The translations under genes were made by a program, and so were the position numbers. A DNA stretch of 64,000 nucleotides from an uncultured Candidatus Poseidoniales archaeon (lineage in GTDB: Archaea > Thermoplasmatota > Poseidoniia > Poseidoniales > Poseidoniaceae), in NCBI GenBank assembly GCA_905182185.1, contig CAJJAP010000008.1:44120-108119 (forward strand). Reading direction: 5' to 3'. Below, in pieces: positions 1 through 8,160 of this stretch (position 1 is its first letter; each line of letters begins with the position of its first letter). The notes below the pieces were generated by a model. That model saw only the letters and a program-made list of their open reading frames with translations, was not told where the DNA came from and ran no database searches.

Positions 1-189
1 TTAACAGATGTAGAAGTAAAGGCAACAAGAATTGAAAGAGATTTGGGAGACCCTGCTCGCCTTCTTAATGAATTGGCGGATGAAGGATTAGATCTAACTG
101 CCATCTTTGAAGGAGTTTCTACAACAACATCAGTTTCCGATTTAATTTCCGAAAACAATAACGATGAGGGGGTGAATGACGATGTCTGA
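1..189 (+). CDS. 3' end of an unidentified protein upstream of the archaellum genes (partial)
   Basis: An open frame runs from the window edge to a TGA at 187-189, giving the last 62 residues of a protein. It is acidic and polar, contains the stretch DPARLLNELADEGLDLTAIF and ends in an Asn/Asp-rich tail, with no membrane segment. The stop overlaps the start of the next gene by some 14 bases, so the two are probably translationally coupled and belong to the archaellum operon. I do not recognise the family. An Arl accessory or chemotaxis-coupling protein is possible from position only. Confidence 0.6.
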   Translation, partial: LTDVEVKATRIERDLGDPARLLNELADEGLDLTAIFEGVSTTTSVSDLISENNNDEGVNDDV

Positions 190-1183
190 TGACGATTTAG
201 ATGAACTTGAAAGTGAATTTGATGTACAGGATGTTGAACTCGGCGAAGGCGAAGTTGAAGAAGCCCGCAGCGTTATTGCAGCAGGTAAAGATTCAGCGGA
301 CCGTTTGATGGCTGCTTCACGAGAATTAGAATCAATTGTGTATGGAGTGGTACAAGATGAAACCAATTCATTAGCGGGAACAGAACTGGATATTTCAGAT
401 GCTAGAAAATTCCTTTCAATCCACAAATTGCGAAAAGCGAGAAAAAGTGTTCGCCGAGCAGAAAAAGCACTTGTCGAATTAGAAGAGGATGTTCTATACT
501 TACGCCGAAGCATTGCCATGCTACACCGACTTCTAAATGAGAAGCAAGTGACAGAGGGCGAAGTTGAAAATATCCTTATTCGTTTGAGAACTGCAACAGG
601 TGCAGCAGAGATTGGTGAAGTCGGTACTGCTGCAAGTGAAGTTGAATTCCTAGTCGATGATCTGATTGGAGGAAATACATCAACTCTCAACCCATTCCTA
701 TTCCGCCATTTCTGGTTAGGTGTTGATACACGCTGGCCAGCAGGTGGAGATTCAGGCGTTTTGTTGGTCAGAATAATCAATGATGGCCCGATTCCAATGC
801 CAGTAATGCGTATTTCACCTCCAGTACCAATTGGCTGGACCGCCAGTCCTAGTTCTGTGGACTTACCTATTATTTCCCCAGGTGGTAATGTCCCTCTTCG
901 CTTCGAGATAACGGCCGCCAGAAGATATGGTGCAGATGAAATCCCCCTCTCTCGTAAATTGGCAATCTCAACTTCTTATGAGATGCGGTCTGGTGAGGTC
1001 ACGATAACAATTAGAGCACAAAACCGTTCAATGGAGCCATTATCAGATGTGGTACTTTCTCCATGGCTCCCGCCAGGATTTACAACTGACAAGGTGCCAT
1101 TCGTGGCTCGCTTAACTCCAGACGAAGTTGCATTGATTAGAATGCCACTACGCATAGACATGGGAAACGGAGGAACTTCCTAG
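176..1183 (+). CDS. Coiled-coil plus beta-domain protein at the head of the archaellum operon
   Basis: 335 residues, no signal peptide or membrane helix, so probably cytoplasmic. Residues about 5-165 are highly charged and helical (many Glu/Lys/Arg heptads, likely coiled coil). Residues about 175-335 are rich in Pro, Gly and beta-formers and resemble an immunoglobulin-like or NEW3-like sandwich. Two ATGs (176 and 182) follow a GAGGGGGTGA ribosome binding site; 182 has the better spacing. It overlaps the preceding frame and lies 86 bases before the first archaellin. The position suggests an archaellum accessory protein, perhaps in the place held by ArlC/D/E elsewhere, but no family match is visible. 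The function is unknown. Confidence 0.75.
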   Translation: MTMSDDDLDELESEFDVQDVELGEGEVEEARSVIAAGKDSADRLMAASRELESIVYGVVQDETNSLAGTELDISDARKFLSIHKLRKARKSVRRAEKALVELEEDVLYLRRSIAMLHRLLNEKQVTEGEVENILIRLRTATGAAEIGEVGTAASEVEFLVDDLIGGNTSTLNPFLFRHFWLGVDTRWPAGGDSGVLLVRIINDGPIPMPVMRISPPVPIGWTASPSSVDLPIISPGGNVPLRFEITAARRYGADEIPLSRKLAISTSYEMRSGEVTITIRAQNRSMEPLSDVVLSPWLPPGFTTDKVPFVARLTPDEVALIRMPLRIDMGNGGTS

Positions 1184-1201
1184 GCCATGTATCATTTTCT
1201 A

Positions 1202-1214
1202 CCCCGTAAGGGGG
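1202..1214 (+). promoter_or_regulatory. Small hairpin and A-rich leader before the first archaellin
   Basis: A CCCC-GTAA-GGGG hairpin (1202-1213) with a GNRA-type loop is followed by an A-rich tract with a TAATAAAAA stretch near 1223-1231, about 40 bases before the archaellin ATG. The tract could hold a weak TATA element, so the archaellins may have their own promoter in addition to read-through. The evidence is weak. Confidence 0.3.
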
Positions 1215-1269
1215 AGGACGAGTAATAAAAACAAAAACAAAAATGAAAAACAAAAAAAGGTGAAAAGAA

Positions 1270-1842
1270 ATGAAAAACGAAATAAACGAAAATAACGATG
1301 AGCTCGCCGCTATCGGAATTGGTGCAATGATTGTATTCATCGCATTGATTTTGGTGGCCGCGGTAGCAGCGGCTGTAATTATACAGACTGCTGAAAAATT
1401 GCAACAGAATGCCCAAGCAGCAGGCGATGACACCCAAGAACAGATGTCTACGAAAGTGACACTGATTTCTACGGTAGTTGAAAACATGGGAGTGGGAACT
1501 GAATCACTTTTCTCCACCTTCGAGTTAGCAGCTGGTTCACAACCAATTTTAGGTAGTGACATCGGTTTCACTGTTATCTGCCCTGCAGTCGCTCCTGCTA
1601 CTACAGCATCATTTGCTGATGGCTCCTTTTTGGGCGCTACAATCCATACTGGAAACGGTGCTGGTGCTGCTGCAATTACACTGAACCCAGGAACGACATA
1701 TGTCGTTTCAATCAGTGTAACCAATTGTCCTCCTACTACAAACACAGACAATGCCATGGTCATCTCGGTGACAGGTGGAGGAAACACATACGAATCTTTA
1801 CAATACGGTAGTTCTCCTGCTGTAGGGGACGTAGTAGTTTGA
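1270..1842 (+). CDS. arlB: Archaellin 1 (archaellum filament subunit)
   Basis: 190 residues. The N-terminus has the archaellin hydrophobic segment (AIGIGAMIVFIALILVAA, about residues 14-31), then IIQTAEKLQQNAQ and a polar linker, as in ArlB/FlaB proteins. A class III signal peptide would be cut by an archaeal prepilin peptidase before the hydrophobic helix, but the usual Lys/Arg-Gly pair is missing; acidic Asn-Asp-Glu residues precede the segment. The C-terminal half is a Thr/Val/Gly-rich beta domain expected to be exposed on the filament. The start follows an AAAGGTGAAAAG ribosome binding site. A second archaellin follows after 10 bases; both are nearly identical over the first 60 residues and diverge afterwards. 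Confidence 0.93.
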   Translation: MKNEINENNDELAAIGIGAMIVFIALILVAAVAAAVIIQTAEKLQQNAQAAGDDTQEQMSTKVTLISTVVENMGVGTESLFSTFELAAGSQPILGSDIGFTVICPAVAPATTASFADGSFLGATIHTGNGAGAAAITLNPGTTYVVSISVTNCPPTTNTDNAMVISVTGGGNTYESLQYGSSPAVGDVVV

Positions 1843-1852
1843 GGTGATTATC

Positions 1853-2437
1853 ATGCAAATAAATAACGAAAACAATGAAAACAACGACAACGTAGCAGCA
1901 ATCGGTATCGGCGCAATGATCGTCTTTATCGCACTTATTCTTGTAGCAGCAGTCGCTTCAGCGGTAATAATTCAAACCGCTGAAAAGCTACAGCAGAACG
2001 CTCAAGCAACTGGCGATGACACCACGGACGAAATGTCTGGGAAAGTCACAATTATGAATGTCTTCGTCGATTCGACTGACAATTACATGGTTTACTTCCG
2101 TCTTTCCGCTGGTTCTGATGCTACAATAGACACTGACATGCTATGGCAAGTTTCCTGTGACGATGGAGCGGGTGCTATGCAATATATCGCAGGCGACTTC
2201 AATGATGGAACTATTACACGTCTCGACGGTGCTGCTCTAGCAACGGCCAACACTGCAGCAGCGGGCGTTGGCTACCGAATAGATATCGATGCAGTAACCC
2301 TAACCGATGACTGTGGCCCTAGTTCAGCGTTCACCAGTGGTGTTAAATCAACTTTGTATATTCACGTAGTAGGTGGAGGAACAACCTACGATGTTCTCAA
2401 AGTTAACGATGCAACTATTGGCGCTGTGGTAGTCTGA
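1853..2437 (+). CDS. arlB: Archaellin 2 (archaellum filament subunit)
   Basis: 194 residues from the ATG at 1853, which lies four bases after GAGGTGAT (1841-1848). An in-frame GTG at 1844 would fall inside that ribosome binding site, so 1853 is preferred. The N-terminal helix (AIGIGAMIVFIALILVAAVA) and following AEKLQQNAQATGDD match archaellin 1 almost exactly, while the exposed C-terminal domain differs. Again there is no basic residue before the predicted cleavage site. Two paralogues in tandem are common in archaellum operons, where one may build most of the filament and the other the cell-proximal part; which is which cannot be seen here. Confidence 0.93.
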   Translation: MQINNENNENNDNVAAIGIGAMIVFIALILVAAVASAVIIQTAEKLQQNAQATGDDTTDEMSGKVTIMNVFVDSTDNYMVYFRLSAGSDATIDTDMLWQVSCDDGAGAMQYIAGDFNDGTITRLDGAALATANTAAAGVGYRIDIDAVTLTDDCGPSSAFTSGVKSTLYIHVVGGGTTYDVLKVNDATIGAVVV

Positions 2438-2445
2438 TTTTATCT

Positions 2446-2479
2446 GAGTCCACTGAATGTGCTTCGGCACTAAGGACTC
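2446..2479 (+). terminator. Two-tier hairpin with UUCG loop between archaellin 2 and the arlD/E-like gene
   Basis: GAGTCC (2446-2451) pairs with GGACTC (2474-2479). Inside, GTGC (2459-2462) and GCAC (2467-2470) close a TTCG tetraloop, giving the very stable C(UUCG)G cap. It sits right after the archaellin stop and just before the GGGGAGGA ribosome binding site of the next gene. It may stop or stall transcription partly, or mark an RNA end, so that archaellin mRNA is more abundant than the motor genes. That role is inferred. Confidence 0.55.
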
Positions 2480-2494
2480 GGGGAGGAATTATAC

Positions 2495-3337
2495 ATGGCA
2501 TGGCCATTTAGTGGCGGAGCTGGAGATACCCAGGATGCAGACGCTTTATTGAGTGAAGAACGCTTGAAGATAATGGCAAATGTTGCCATTGAACAAGTCC
2601 CCCTCCCAGAAGAGGGTGAACTCAGTGAAGAAGATGCTTGGACAATTTCCCCTGGACCAACCCAAGCCCGCCTCAACAGTATCGGAAGCGTACCGAGTGT
2701 GGCAGCAAGCCTCGCTCCTGCCCAACCAGTGAATGTGAGTGCACAAGTTGACACTTCTAGTTTGGAACGTCTAATCAGTTCACGTCTCGACATGGTCGAA
2801 GATGTGCTCAGATTGGTTGAACACAAATTGGATGAAACATCAACTAATCATGATGGATCACAATCCGAAGGAACATCGGAAGATGTGTCTATGGATGAAG
2901 ATTCAAACAGTGGAGATGTAATCATCACCTCATCAGGAGAAGTCATTACCACTACTGGTATTGACAGAATGATGGATGAAGATAATGCTCCGTTAGTTGA
3001 ATTGTATGAAGCACAGGCACTCAAAGCAAATCCGTTCCTTGTCGCGCCATCTGATGGTCTCGGCGGGGGTACAAACCAAATCGGAGCCCCGACGATATCG
3101 GCTCTGCTTCTAGACAACATGTCTGGAATGGCAGCGGTCAGTTTCTCTCAGAAGGCTATCGATTCAGGAATGTTAACAGCGGATGAAGGAGAAACGGTAA
3201 TGGCAATTGTACAATTGGCAGCACCGGGAGAATCTGAAGCAGCACTTGAAGACCATCTTGGTAACAAAGAGCTTCTAACACTCTCTGCCTTAGTCGAATC
3301 TTGGCGTAGTTCAGTTGGATTACGAGGTGAATTGTGA
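2495..3337 (+). CDS. ArlD/ArlE-like archaellum accessory protein
   Basis: 280 residues, acidic, no signal peptide. The N-terminal 170 residues are low-complexity and polar with a short helical region (SSLERLISSRLDMVEDVLRL, about residues 88-107) that may be a coiled coil. The last 100 residues form a helical domain (LLLDNMSGMAAVSFSQKAID then LTADEGETVMAIVQLA) whose pattern resembles the ArlD/E C-terminal domain that couples the motor to chemotaxis adaptors, though the similarity is faint. The start ATG lies four bases after GGGGAGGAATT. The stop (3335-3337) is one base before the next ATG, so coupling is likely. The assignment rests mostly on gene order. Confidence 0.6.
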   Translation: MAWPFSGGAGDTQDADALLSEERLKIMANVAIEQVPLPEEGELSEEDAWTISPGPTQARLNSIGSVPSVAASLAPAQPVNVSAQVDTSSLERLISSRLDMVEDVLRLVEHKLDETSTNHDGSQSEGTSEDVSMDEDSNSGDVIITSSGEVITTTGIDRMMDEDNAPLVELYEAQALKANPFLVAPSDGLGGGTNQIGAPTISALLLDNMSGMAAVSFSQKAIDSGMLTADEGETVMAIVQLAAPGESEAALEDHLGNKELLTLSALVESWRSSVGLRGEL

Positions 3338-3338
3338 A

Positions 3339-3980
3339 ATGGGTGCTTCGGTTGGAATCGGAGGTTTGATTATTGGCATGACCATGATGGTCGTGTTCTC
3401 TATGGTAGTGGCATCATTTGATGCAAAAGTTGACTCTTCACTACAATCAATCGATTCTGCCAATGAAGCATTACCCGTTTACACCATCGACGATGCCACC
3501 CTATGGGAAGGCGCAGTCGTCGATGTTCAGATCGGCAGTGCAGGAAGCGGATACGTCAATGGTGTTCTTGTCTCTTCGACAGGTAATGGTGGCTTCACAG
3601 GCACCTTTACTGTTGACGGTAGTGGTGCGATAATTAGCGTGGCAATCACCAGCCATGGCAATTACTCGTCCGCACCAGCTATCGTTGTTCAAGGACAGAC
3701 TCCGACATCATCCGCAACCTTCACTGCAACGCTCGGAAATTTCATCCACGCTAATGTCACTAATACTGGTTCATACATAACCCCACTAAGAGAAATTTGG
3801 CTATTTTCAGATGGCGACAATCCAACCAATCTTGGAAGCATATACACATCTGGAAGTTCTAATCCATATTGGTATTCAGGTGAAACACTCCATCTCCAGT
3901 GGGCAGAAAGTGGTACATTACCAGTTTCTAGAATTGCGATTACAGCCAAAGGTGTCAACATGGCATCAACACTTGCATGA
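3339..3980 (+). CDS. arlF: ArlF-like archaellum stator protein with an inserted Gly-rich module
   Basis: 213 residues from ATG 3339, eight bases after GAGGTGA (3324-3330); a longer TTG-started frame exists but lacks such a site. An N-terminal membrane helix (about residues 3-25, GIGGLIIGMTMMVVFSMVVA) is followed by a helix and an extracellular beta domain ending in a Trp-rich part, the plan of ArlF, which anchors the motor to the S-layer. Residues about 60-130 hold a Gly/Ser/Thr-rich unit (GSGYVNG, then GTFTVDGSGAIISVAIT, then GNYSSAPAIVVQG) that looks like modules found in phage tail and secreted bacterial proteins, not part of ordinary ArlF. It lies directly before arlG. Confidence 0.65.
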   Translation: MGASVGIGGLIIGMTMMVVFSMVVASFDAKVDSSLQSIDSANEALPVYTIDDATLWEGAVVDVQIGSAGSGYVNGVLVSSTGNGGFTGTFTVDGSGAIISVAITSHGNYSSAPAIVVQGQTPTSSATFTATLGNFIHANVTNTGSYITPLREIWLFSDGDNPTNLGSIYTSGSSNPYWYSGETLHLQWAESGTLPVSRIAITAKGVNMASTLA

Positions 3981-3989
3981 GGTGAATCT

Positions 3990-4484
3990 ATGGCAGATGG
4001 AGGTGCATCAACATTCATTTTGCTGGTTACAGCATTATTAGTGTCTAGTTCTGTTTCGATAGTTCTAATCAATCAATGGGGGGATATGTCTAGCGCGATT
4101 GAAGATGACCGTAGAGGCAAAGAAGCCGATACAAAAACTTCAGTTTCCTTTGCAGGTGATGCAATGGAAGTTGAATATGATGACTCGGTGTCCCCTCATC
4201 AGATGACTTTTTATCTTCAAAATACTGGGCAATATGTCCTTGACGAAAGTACTCTTGTAGTGATTGTTGATGGAGCCTCGGTAACATCAAGTATAACAGC
4301 AACAATCGTGCCAACTGGTACAGTTTGGAACGATGTTAAGTTATTAAAAGTGGAGGTTTCTTCTAATTCCTGGGCATATCAAAATAACGATGGAGTGAGC
4401 CTTTCGGTAGTAGTTTCTTCAGATGCTACTTCCGGCTTTCGCGGAACAGATTCACTAACTATGGAGGTGAGATTAGATGTCTGA
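3990..4484 (+). CDS. arlG: ArlG archaellum stator protein
   Basis: 164 residues. One N-terminal membrane helix (about residues 7-27, STFILLVTALLVSSSVSIVL) is followed by a charged helix (SAIEDDRRGKEAD) and a beta-sandwich domain, the layout of ArlG/FlaG. ArlG filaments capped by ArlF link the motor to the S-layer outside the membrane. A GAGGTGA site lies just upstream of the ATG. The 3' end overlaps arlH by eight bases, showing tight coupling in the fla/arl operon. Confidence 0.8.
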   Translation: MADGGASTFILLVTALLVSSSVSIVLINQWGDMSSAIEDDRRGKEADTKTSVSFAGDAMEVEYDDSVSPHQMTFYLQNTGQYVLDESTLVVIVDGASVTSSITATIVPTGTVWNDVKLLKVEVSSNSWAYQNNDGVSLSVVVSSDATSGFRGTDSLTMEVRLDV

Positions 4485-5220
4485 TGGAATAGATACAGAT
4501 GATCCAATGTTTGCAGCACATAAACCGGTTGAAGATGGATTCCCATTCGTTTTAGAAACCGATTCACTCGCAGATTCAATGGGGTCGAGATTACCAAATC
4601 GTTCATTGTATATTGTTCAAGGTGATGTCGGTTCTGGAAAATCTTTGATGGGTCAAAGATTATCTTTTGGGCTTGCAGAAAACGATGTCAAAGTATTGGT
4701 CATCACAACAGAATTAACCACGCGAGGATGGATTGAGCAAATGGAATCTATCGGCTATGGTGTCACAGAATTCATTCGCACAGGACAATTGATGGTTTTC
4801 AGTCGCTTTGGAACAATCGCTGAAGCACTTCCAAATATTGGTATCCAACAAGTACTCGAAAGTGAAGCAGTTTCTAAAGCAGATATTGTTATTATTGATT
4901 CTGCAAGTTCTCTAATGCCAGATGATCTGGATGAAAACGGTAGATTCAAAATGATGCAAAACCTCCGCAGAATTACCAGTGAAGGACGTTCAATAATGCT
5001 CTGTGTTGATGAGAATGAAATGGATTCTAAACTATTACATACGCTTAGAGCATCATCCGAAGTAGTCTTGGATATGAGAACTGCAATGATCGGTGGAGAT
5101 ATCAAGCGCAATATCGTTGTAACAAGATACCTTCGGGCAGCAGGACCAGTCCAATCTTCGATCGGCTGGAGAGTTGAACCTTCTATGGGATTCATCGTAG
5201 ATATTACAGCAGTAAGTTGA
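4477..5220 (+). CDS. arlH: ArlH archaellum regulatory ATPase
   Basis: 247 residues, RecA/KaiC-like fold. Walker A is GDVGSGKS at residues 49-56 and Walker B IVIID at 137-141. ArlH binds ATP, docks on ArlI and ArlX-type scaffolds and regulates assembly and rotation of the archaellum; the family is often catalytically weak. The gene overlaps arlG and is followed 13 bases later by arlI, the conserved GHIJ order. The length is normal for the family. Confidence 0.93.
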   Translation: MSDGIDTDDPMFAAHKPVEDGFPFVLETDSLADSMGSRLPNRSLYIVQGDVGSGKSLMGQRLSFGLAENDVKVLVITTELTTRGWIEQMESIGYGVTEFIRTGQLMVFSRFGTIAEALPNIGIQQVLESEAVSKADIVIIDSASSLMPDDLDENGRFKMMQNLRRITSEGRSIMLCVDENEMDSKLLHTLRASSEVVLDMRTAMIGGDIKRNIVVTRYLRAAGPVQSSIGWRVEPSMGFIVDITAVS

Positions 5221-5233
5221 TGGAGGGATTAGT

Positions 5234-6955
5234 ATGGATGATGATGCAAAATTTGCTAAAGGAGATTTAGCCAGTGTAATGGCAGCACATCCCCACATAG
5301 CAGATTGGGTTCGAGATTTTGAAGCACAACATGGGTCTAGGCCAATTTACTATGGTGAGTTGGATAGAGGTGCTAAAAAAGAGCGCCCTTACAATTTAAT
5401 TTACATTACCAAAGAACCAATTTTTGTACACATGTACGAGCCTCCGGCAGATGATGAACAAGGCGGTGGCGAAATCTTGTGGTTTGGACTAGAGCCACAA
5501 TTGACCGATTCTGAAGAATATATTCGAAGAGAATTGATTGAAACGTTATTACAAGAAGCACCAACAGCACCAGCATTTACTACTGACACTGAGTTTGAAA
5601 ATATCCTTGGTCAAATGATAGAGCGATATACAGTACTCGATACTGAATTAAGTGGCACCGTTCGCCGTCAAGGAAAGTTGTGGCAACTTATTGGCCTGGA
5701 TGACCGCAGATTAACTGTCACACTGAATCAACGGGAACGACTACGCTATGTCGTAATCCGCGATTTAATTAGAAATGGTCCGCTTGAACCGCTTCTTTCA
5801 GATGAGATGCTGGAAGATATTCACTCAGTTGGACTAAAACATATTCACATGGACCACAAAATCTTCGGTATGGTCACTTCCAATATTAGATTCCGTGACC
5901 GAGATTTATTGTCGCGATTCTTGAGAGCGATGTCGGAGCGTATTGGTCGGCCAGTTTCCGATAACAAACCAATTATCGACGGGGCACTTCTTGATGGGTC
6001 TCGTATCAATATCATTTTCTCAGACGATGTCTCGATGCTCGGGCCATCTTTCACAATTCGTAAGTTCGCGGAAGAAACGATATCTATCACACAATTAATC
6101 CAATGGGGAACGATTTCATCACAAGTTGCCGCATACATTTGGATTTGTTTAGAATATGGTATGTCGGTTCTAGTATCTGGAGAAACAGCATCTGGAAAGA
6201 CTACAACTCTCAATGCGATTCTTCCATTTATCGATCACAATGTCAAGATTTACTCGGCTGAAGATACTCCTGAAGTAAAAGTTCGCCATAAATTATGGCA
6301 ACGCCTTGTCACTCGTTCTTCCAAAAATGAGGAATCAAGAGTTGAAATGTTCGATTTGCTAAAGGCTGCACTAAGAAGTCGTCCAAGATACATTATCATT
6401 GGTGAAATTCGTGGTGTTGAAGGAGCTACCGCATTCCAAGCCATGCAGACTGGTCACCCAGTTATTGCAACTTTCCACGCATCGAGTATCGTAAAAATGA
6501 TTCAGAGATTTACAGGTGACCCTATCAATGTTCCAATGAGGTTCTTTGACAACTTGAACTTCGCGATTTTCCAAGAAGTGGTTGAAGACCCTAATGGTGG
6601 TGGTATTGCAAGAAGAGTAACTGGTATTGACGAAGTAATTGGTTACAATAAGCACAGTGATGGTGTCTTAACGCGTGGTATGTTCGAATGGGACCCTATC
6701 AAAGATAAGCACTATTTCCGTGGTATGTTCCAGTCACACTTACTTGAAAATAAGATTGCGGCAGTAGCTGGATTCTCAAATAAGCGTGATATCTATGATG
6801 AGATGCTAAAACGAGCAGCAACACTTCAGAAAATGGTAGACAGAGATTTAACACATTATGATGACGTCTTTGATTTACTCGGAATATACTACAATACAGG
6901 GTGGGATAATTTCAGTAGAGCGGTAGATACGTGGGTTGGGGTCAACCACAAGTGA
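5234..6955 (+). CDS. arlI: ArlI archaellum motor/assembly ATPase
   Basis: 573 residues, type II/IV secretion ATPase superfamily (GspE-like). Walker A is GETASGKT at residues 316-323; the Walker B region YIIIGEIRG is at 386-394, and the His box (GHPVIATFHASS) follows. ATP hydrolysis by the ArlI hexamer drives both filament assembly and rotation through ArlJ. A TGGAGGGATTAGT site precedes the ATG. The N-terminal domain of about 180 residues is the variable filament-specific part. It lies between arlH and arlJ as expected. Confidence 0.95.
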   Translation: MDDDAKFAKGDLASVMAAHPHIADWVRDFEAQHGSRPIYYGELDRGAKKERPYNLIYITKEPIFVHMYEPPADDEQGGGEILWFGLEPQLTDSEEYIRRELIETLLQEAPTAPAFTTDTEFENILGQMIERYTVLDTELSGTVRRQGKLWQLIGLDDRRLTVTLNQRERLRYVVIRDLIRNGPLEPLLSDEMLEDIHSVGLKHIHMDHKIFGMVTSNIRFRDRDLLSRFLRAMSERIGRPVSDNKPIIDGALLDGSRINIIFSDDVSMLGPSFTIRKFAEETISITQLIQWGTISSQVAAYIWICLEYGMSVLVSGETASGKTTTLNAILPFIDHNVKIYSAEDTPEVKVRHKLWQRLVTRSSKNEESRVEMFDLLKAALRSRPRYIIIGEIRGVEGATAFQAMQTGHPVIATFHASSIVKMIQRFTGDPINVPMRFFDNLNFAIFQEVVEDPNGGGIARRVTGIDEVIGYNKHSDGVLTRGMFEWDPIKDKHYFRGMFQSHLLENKIAAVAGFSNKRDIYDEMLKRAATLQKMVDRDLTHYDDVFDLLGIYYNTGWDNFSRAVDTWVGVNHK

Positions 6956-6967
6956 GGAGGAGATGAA

Positions 6968-8143
6968 ATGGAGCGTCTGCCACTATGGCAAATTGCGTTG
7001 CGTCGCATCGACATGCCGGTTCAAAAATATATTGCCATCTTTATTGGTGGATCCTTTTTAGCCGGTTTAATAGTTACAATCGCATTAATCTCCTTGACTG
7101 GAGGATTTGCTGAGGGCGCACTATTCGCTGGTTTTGCTGGTGTATTACTTTTGATATTTCTACCTCTATTGGTTGCGTTTTCAGCGGCAATATTCCCCAT
7201 ATTGGAAGTACAACGCTCTGCCACATTAATTGAAAGAGAGATGCATATGTTCATCACTAGAATGGGGATTCTCTCTCTTGGTGAAGTCGGTGCATCTACA
7301 ATATTCGATATTCTAAAGCAAATGAGCGATTATGGTGAGTTGGCTAAGGAAGTAAAAAGAATTGAGGTTTTGGTAGATAAATGGCATACTTCCTTGCCCG
7401 AAGCATCAAGAATTGTTGCTCAGCAATCACCTTCCCCGTTGTGGGCAGACTTCCTCGCGAGGATGGCGTTTTCAATTGAAGCAGGTCAACCAATAGATGC
7501 ATTTATGCGTTCAGAGCAAGAAACCGTTTCAGAGCAATATTCAACATTATATGATACAAGGTTAGAATCGGTTGATATCATGAAAGAGATCTACGTGTCA
7601 TTGGTTTCTGCTGGATTATTCGGATTGATCATCGCCGGAATACATTTGGTATTATTTGGAATTGGAAGTTCTAATGAAACACCGATTGAAGTGGCTGCAA
7701 GAATTAGGTTCTTGCTGCTGGCATCATTACTATTCATGTTTGTACAAATCGGTGCAGTATTTGCCTTTAGGGCGACGATTCCAAAGGATAGTACCATCGC
7801 AAGAGATGAACTAGAGACACCATTTAGACTGAATACCACCAGGACTTTATTGATGGCTCTAAGCATTACTATCATCTTGTTAATAATTACAGCGTCATCA
7901 GTTGTTTATGCATGGGATGGAATCTCTCAAGAATGGGATAAATACGGATTATTGCTGATTGCATTGCCACTCAGTCCAATGCTTATTCCGGCATTCTTAG
8001 TCGGCAGAGAAGAAAAGGATATTCTTCGCAGAGATGAAACTTACCCCGATTTTATTCGTGCATTAGGGGGACTGCTCAGGCACGAAGTGCAGAACCTAGT
8101 GCTACGATCAAGGCACTTAGGGGAATTGATTTTGGTGCTTTAG
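6968..8143 (+). CDS. arlJ: ArlJ archaellum membrane platform, N-terminal part (frame interrupted)
   Basis: The first 391 codons of the polytopic platform protein on which ArlI acts. Membrane helices occur around residues 24-45, 50-78, 215-235, 255-275, 295-318 and 332-350. The genuine reading ends near residue 366 (YPDFIRALGG). After that the frame gives an unrelated 25-residue tail and stops. Continuing in the +1 frame from 8071 restores a sequence starting TAQARSAEPSATIKALRG that flows into the downstream frame, so one base is missing in the run of five G at 8066-8070. Start ATG lies behind GAGGAGATGA. Confidence 0.9.
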   Translation: MERLPLWQIALRRIDMPVQKYIAIFIGGSFLAGLIVTIALISLTGGFAEGALFAGFAGVLLLIFLPLLVAFSAAIFPILEVQRSATLIEREMHMFITRMGILSLGEVGASTIFDILKQMSDYGELAKEVKRIEVLVDKWHTSLPEASRIVAQQSPSPLWADFLARMAFSIEAGQPIDAFMRSEQETVSEQYSTLYDTRLESVDIMKEIYVSLVSAGLFGLIIAGIHLVLFGIGSSNETPIEVAARIRFLLLASLLFMFVQIGAVFAFRATIPKDSTIARDELETPFRLNTTRTLLMALSITIILLIITASSVVYAWDGISQEWDKYGLLLIALPLSPMLIPAFLVGREEKDILRRDETYPDFIRALGGLLRHEVQNLVLRSRHLGELILVL

Positions 8144-8160
8144 ATAAATCCATAGACCGT

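Noticed and set aside
142..780. 212-codon minus-strand frame over the first archaellum-operon gene
   Set aside because: Ser-rich shadow without a start site; the + strand frame fits operon spacing and a ribosome binding site.
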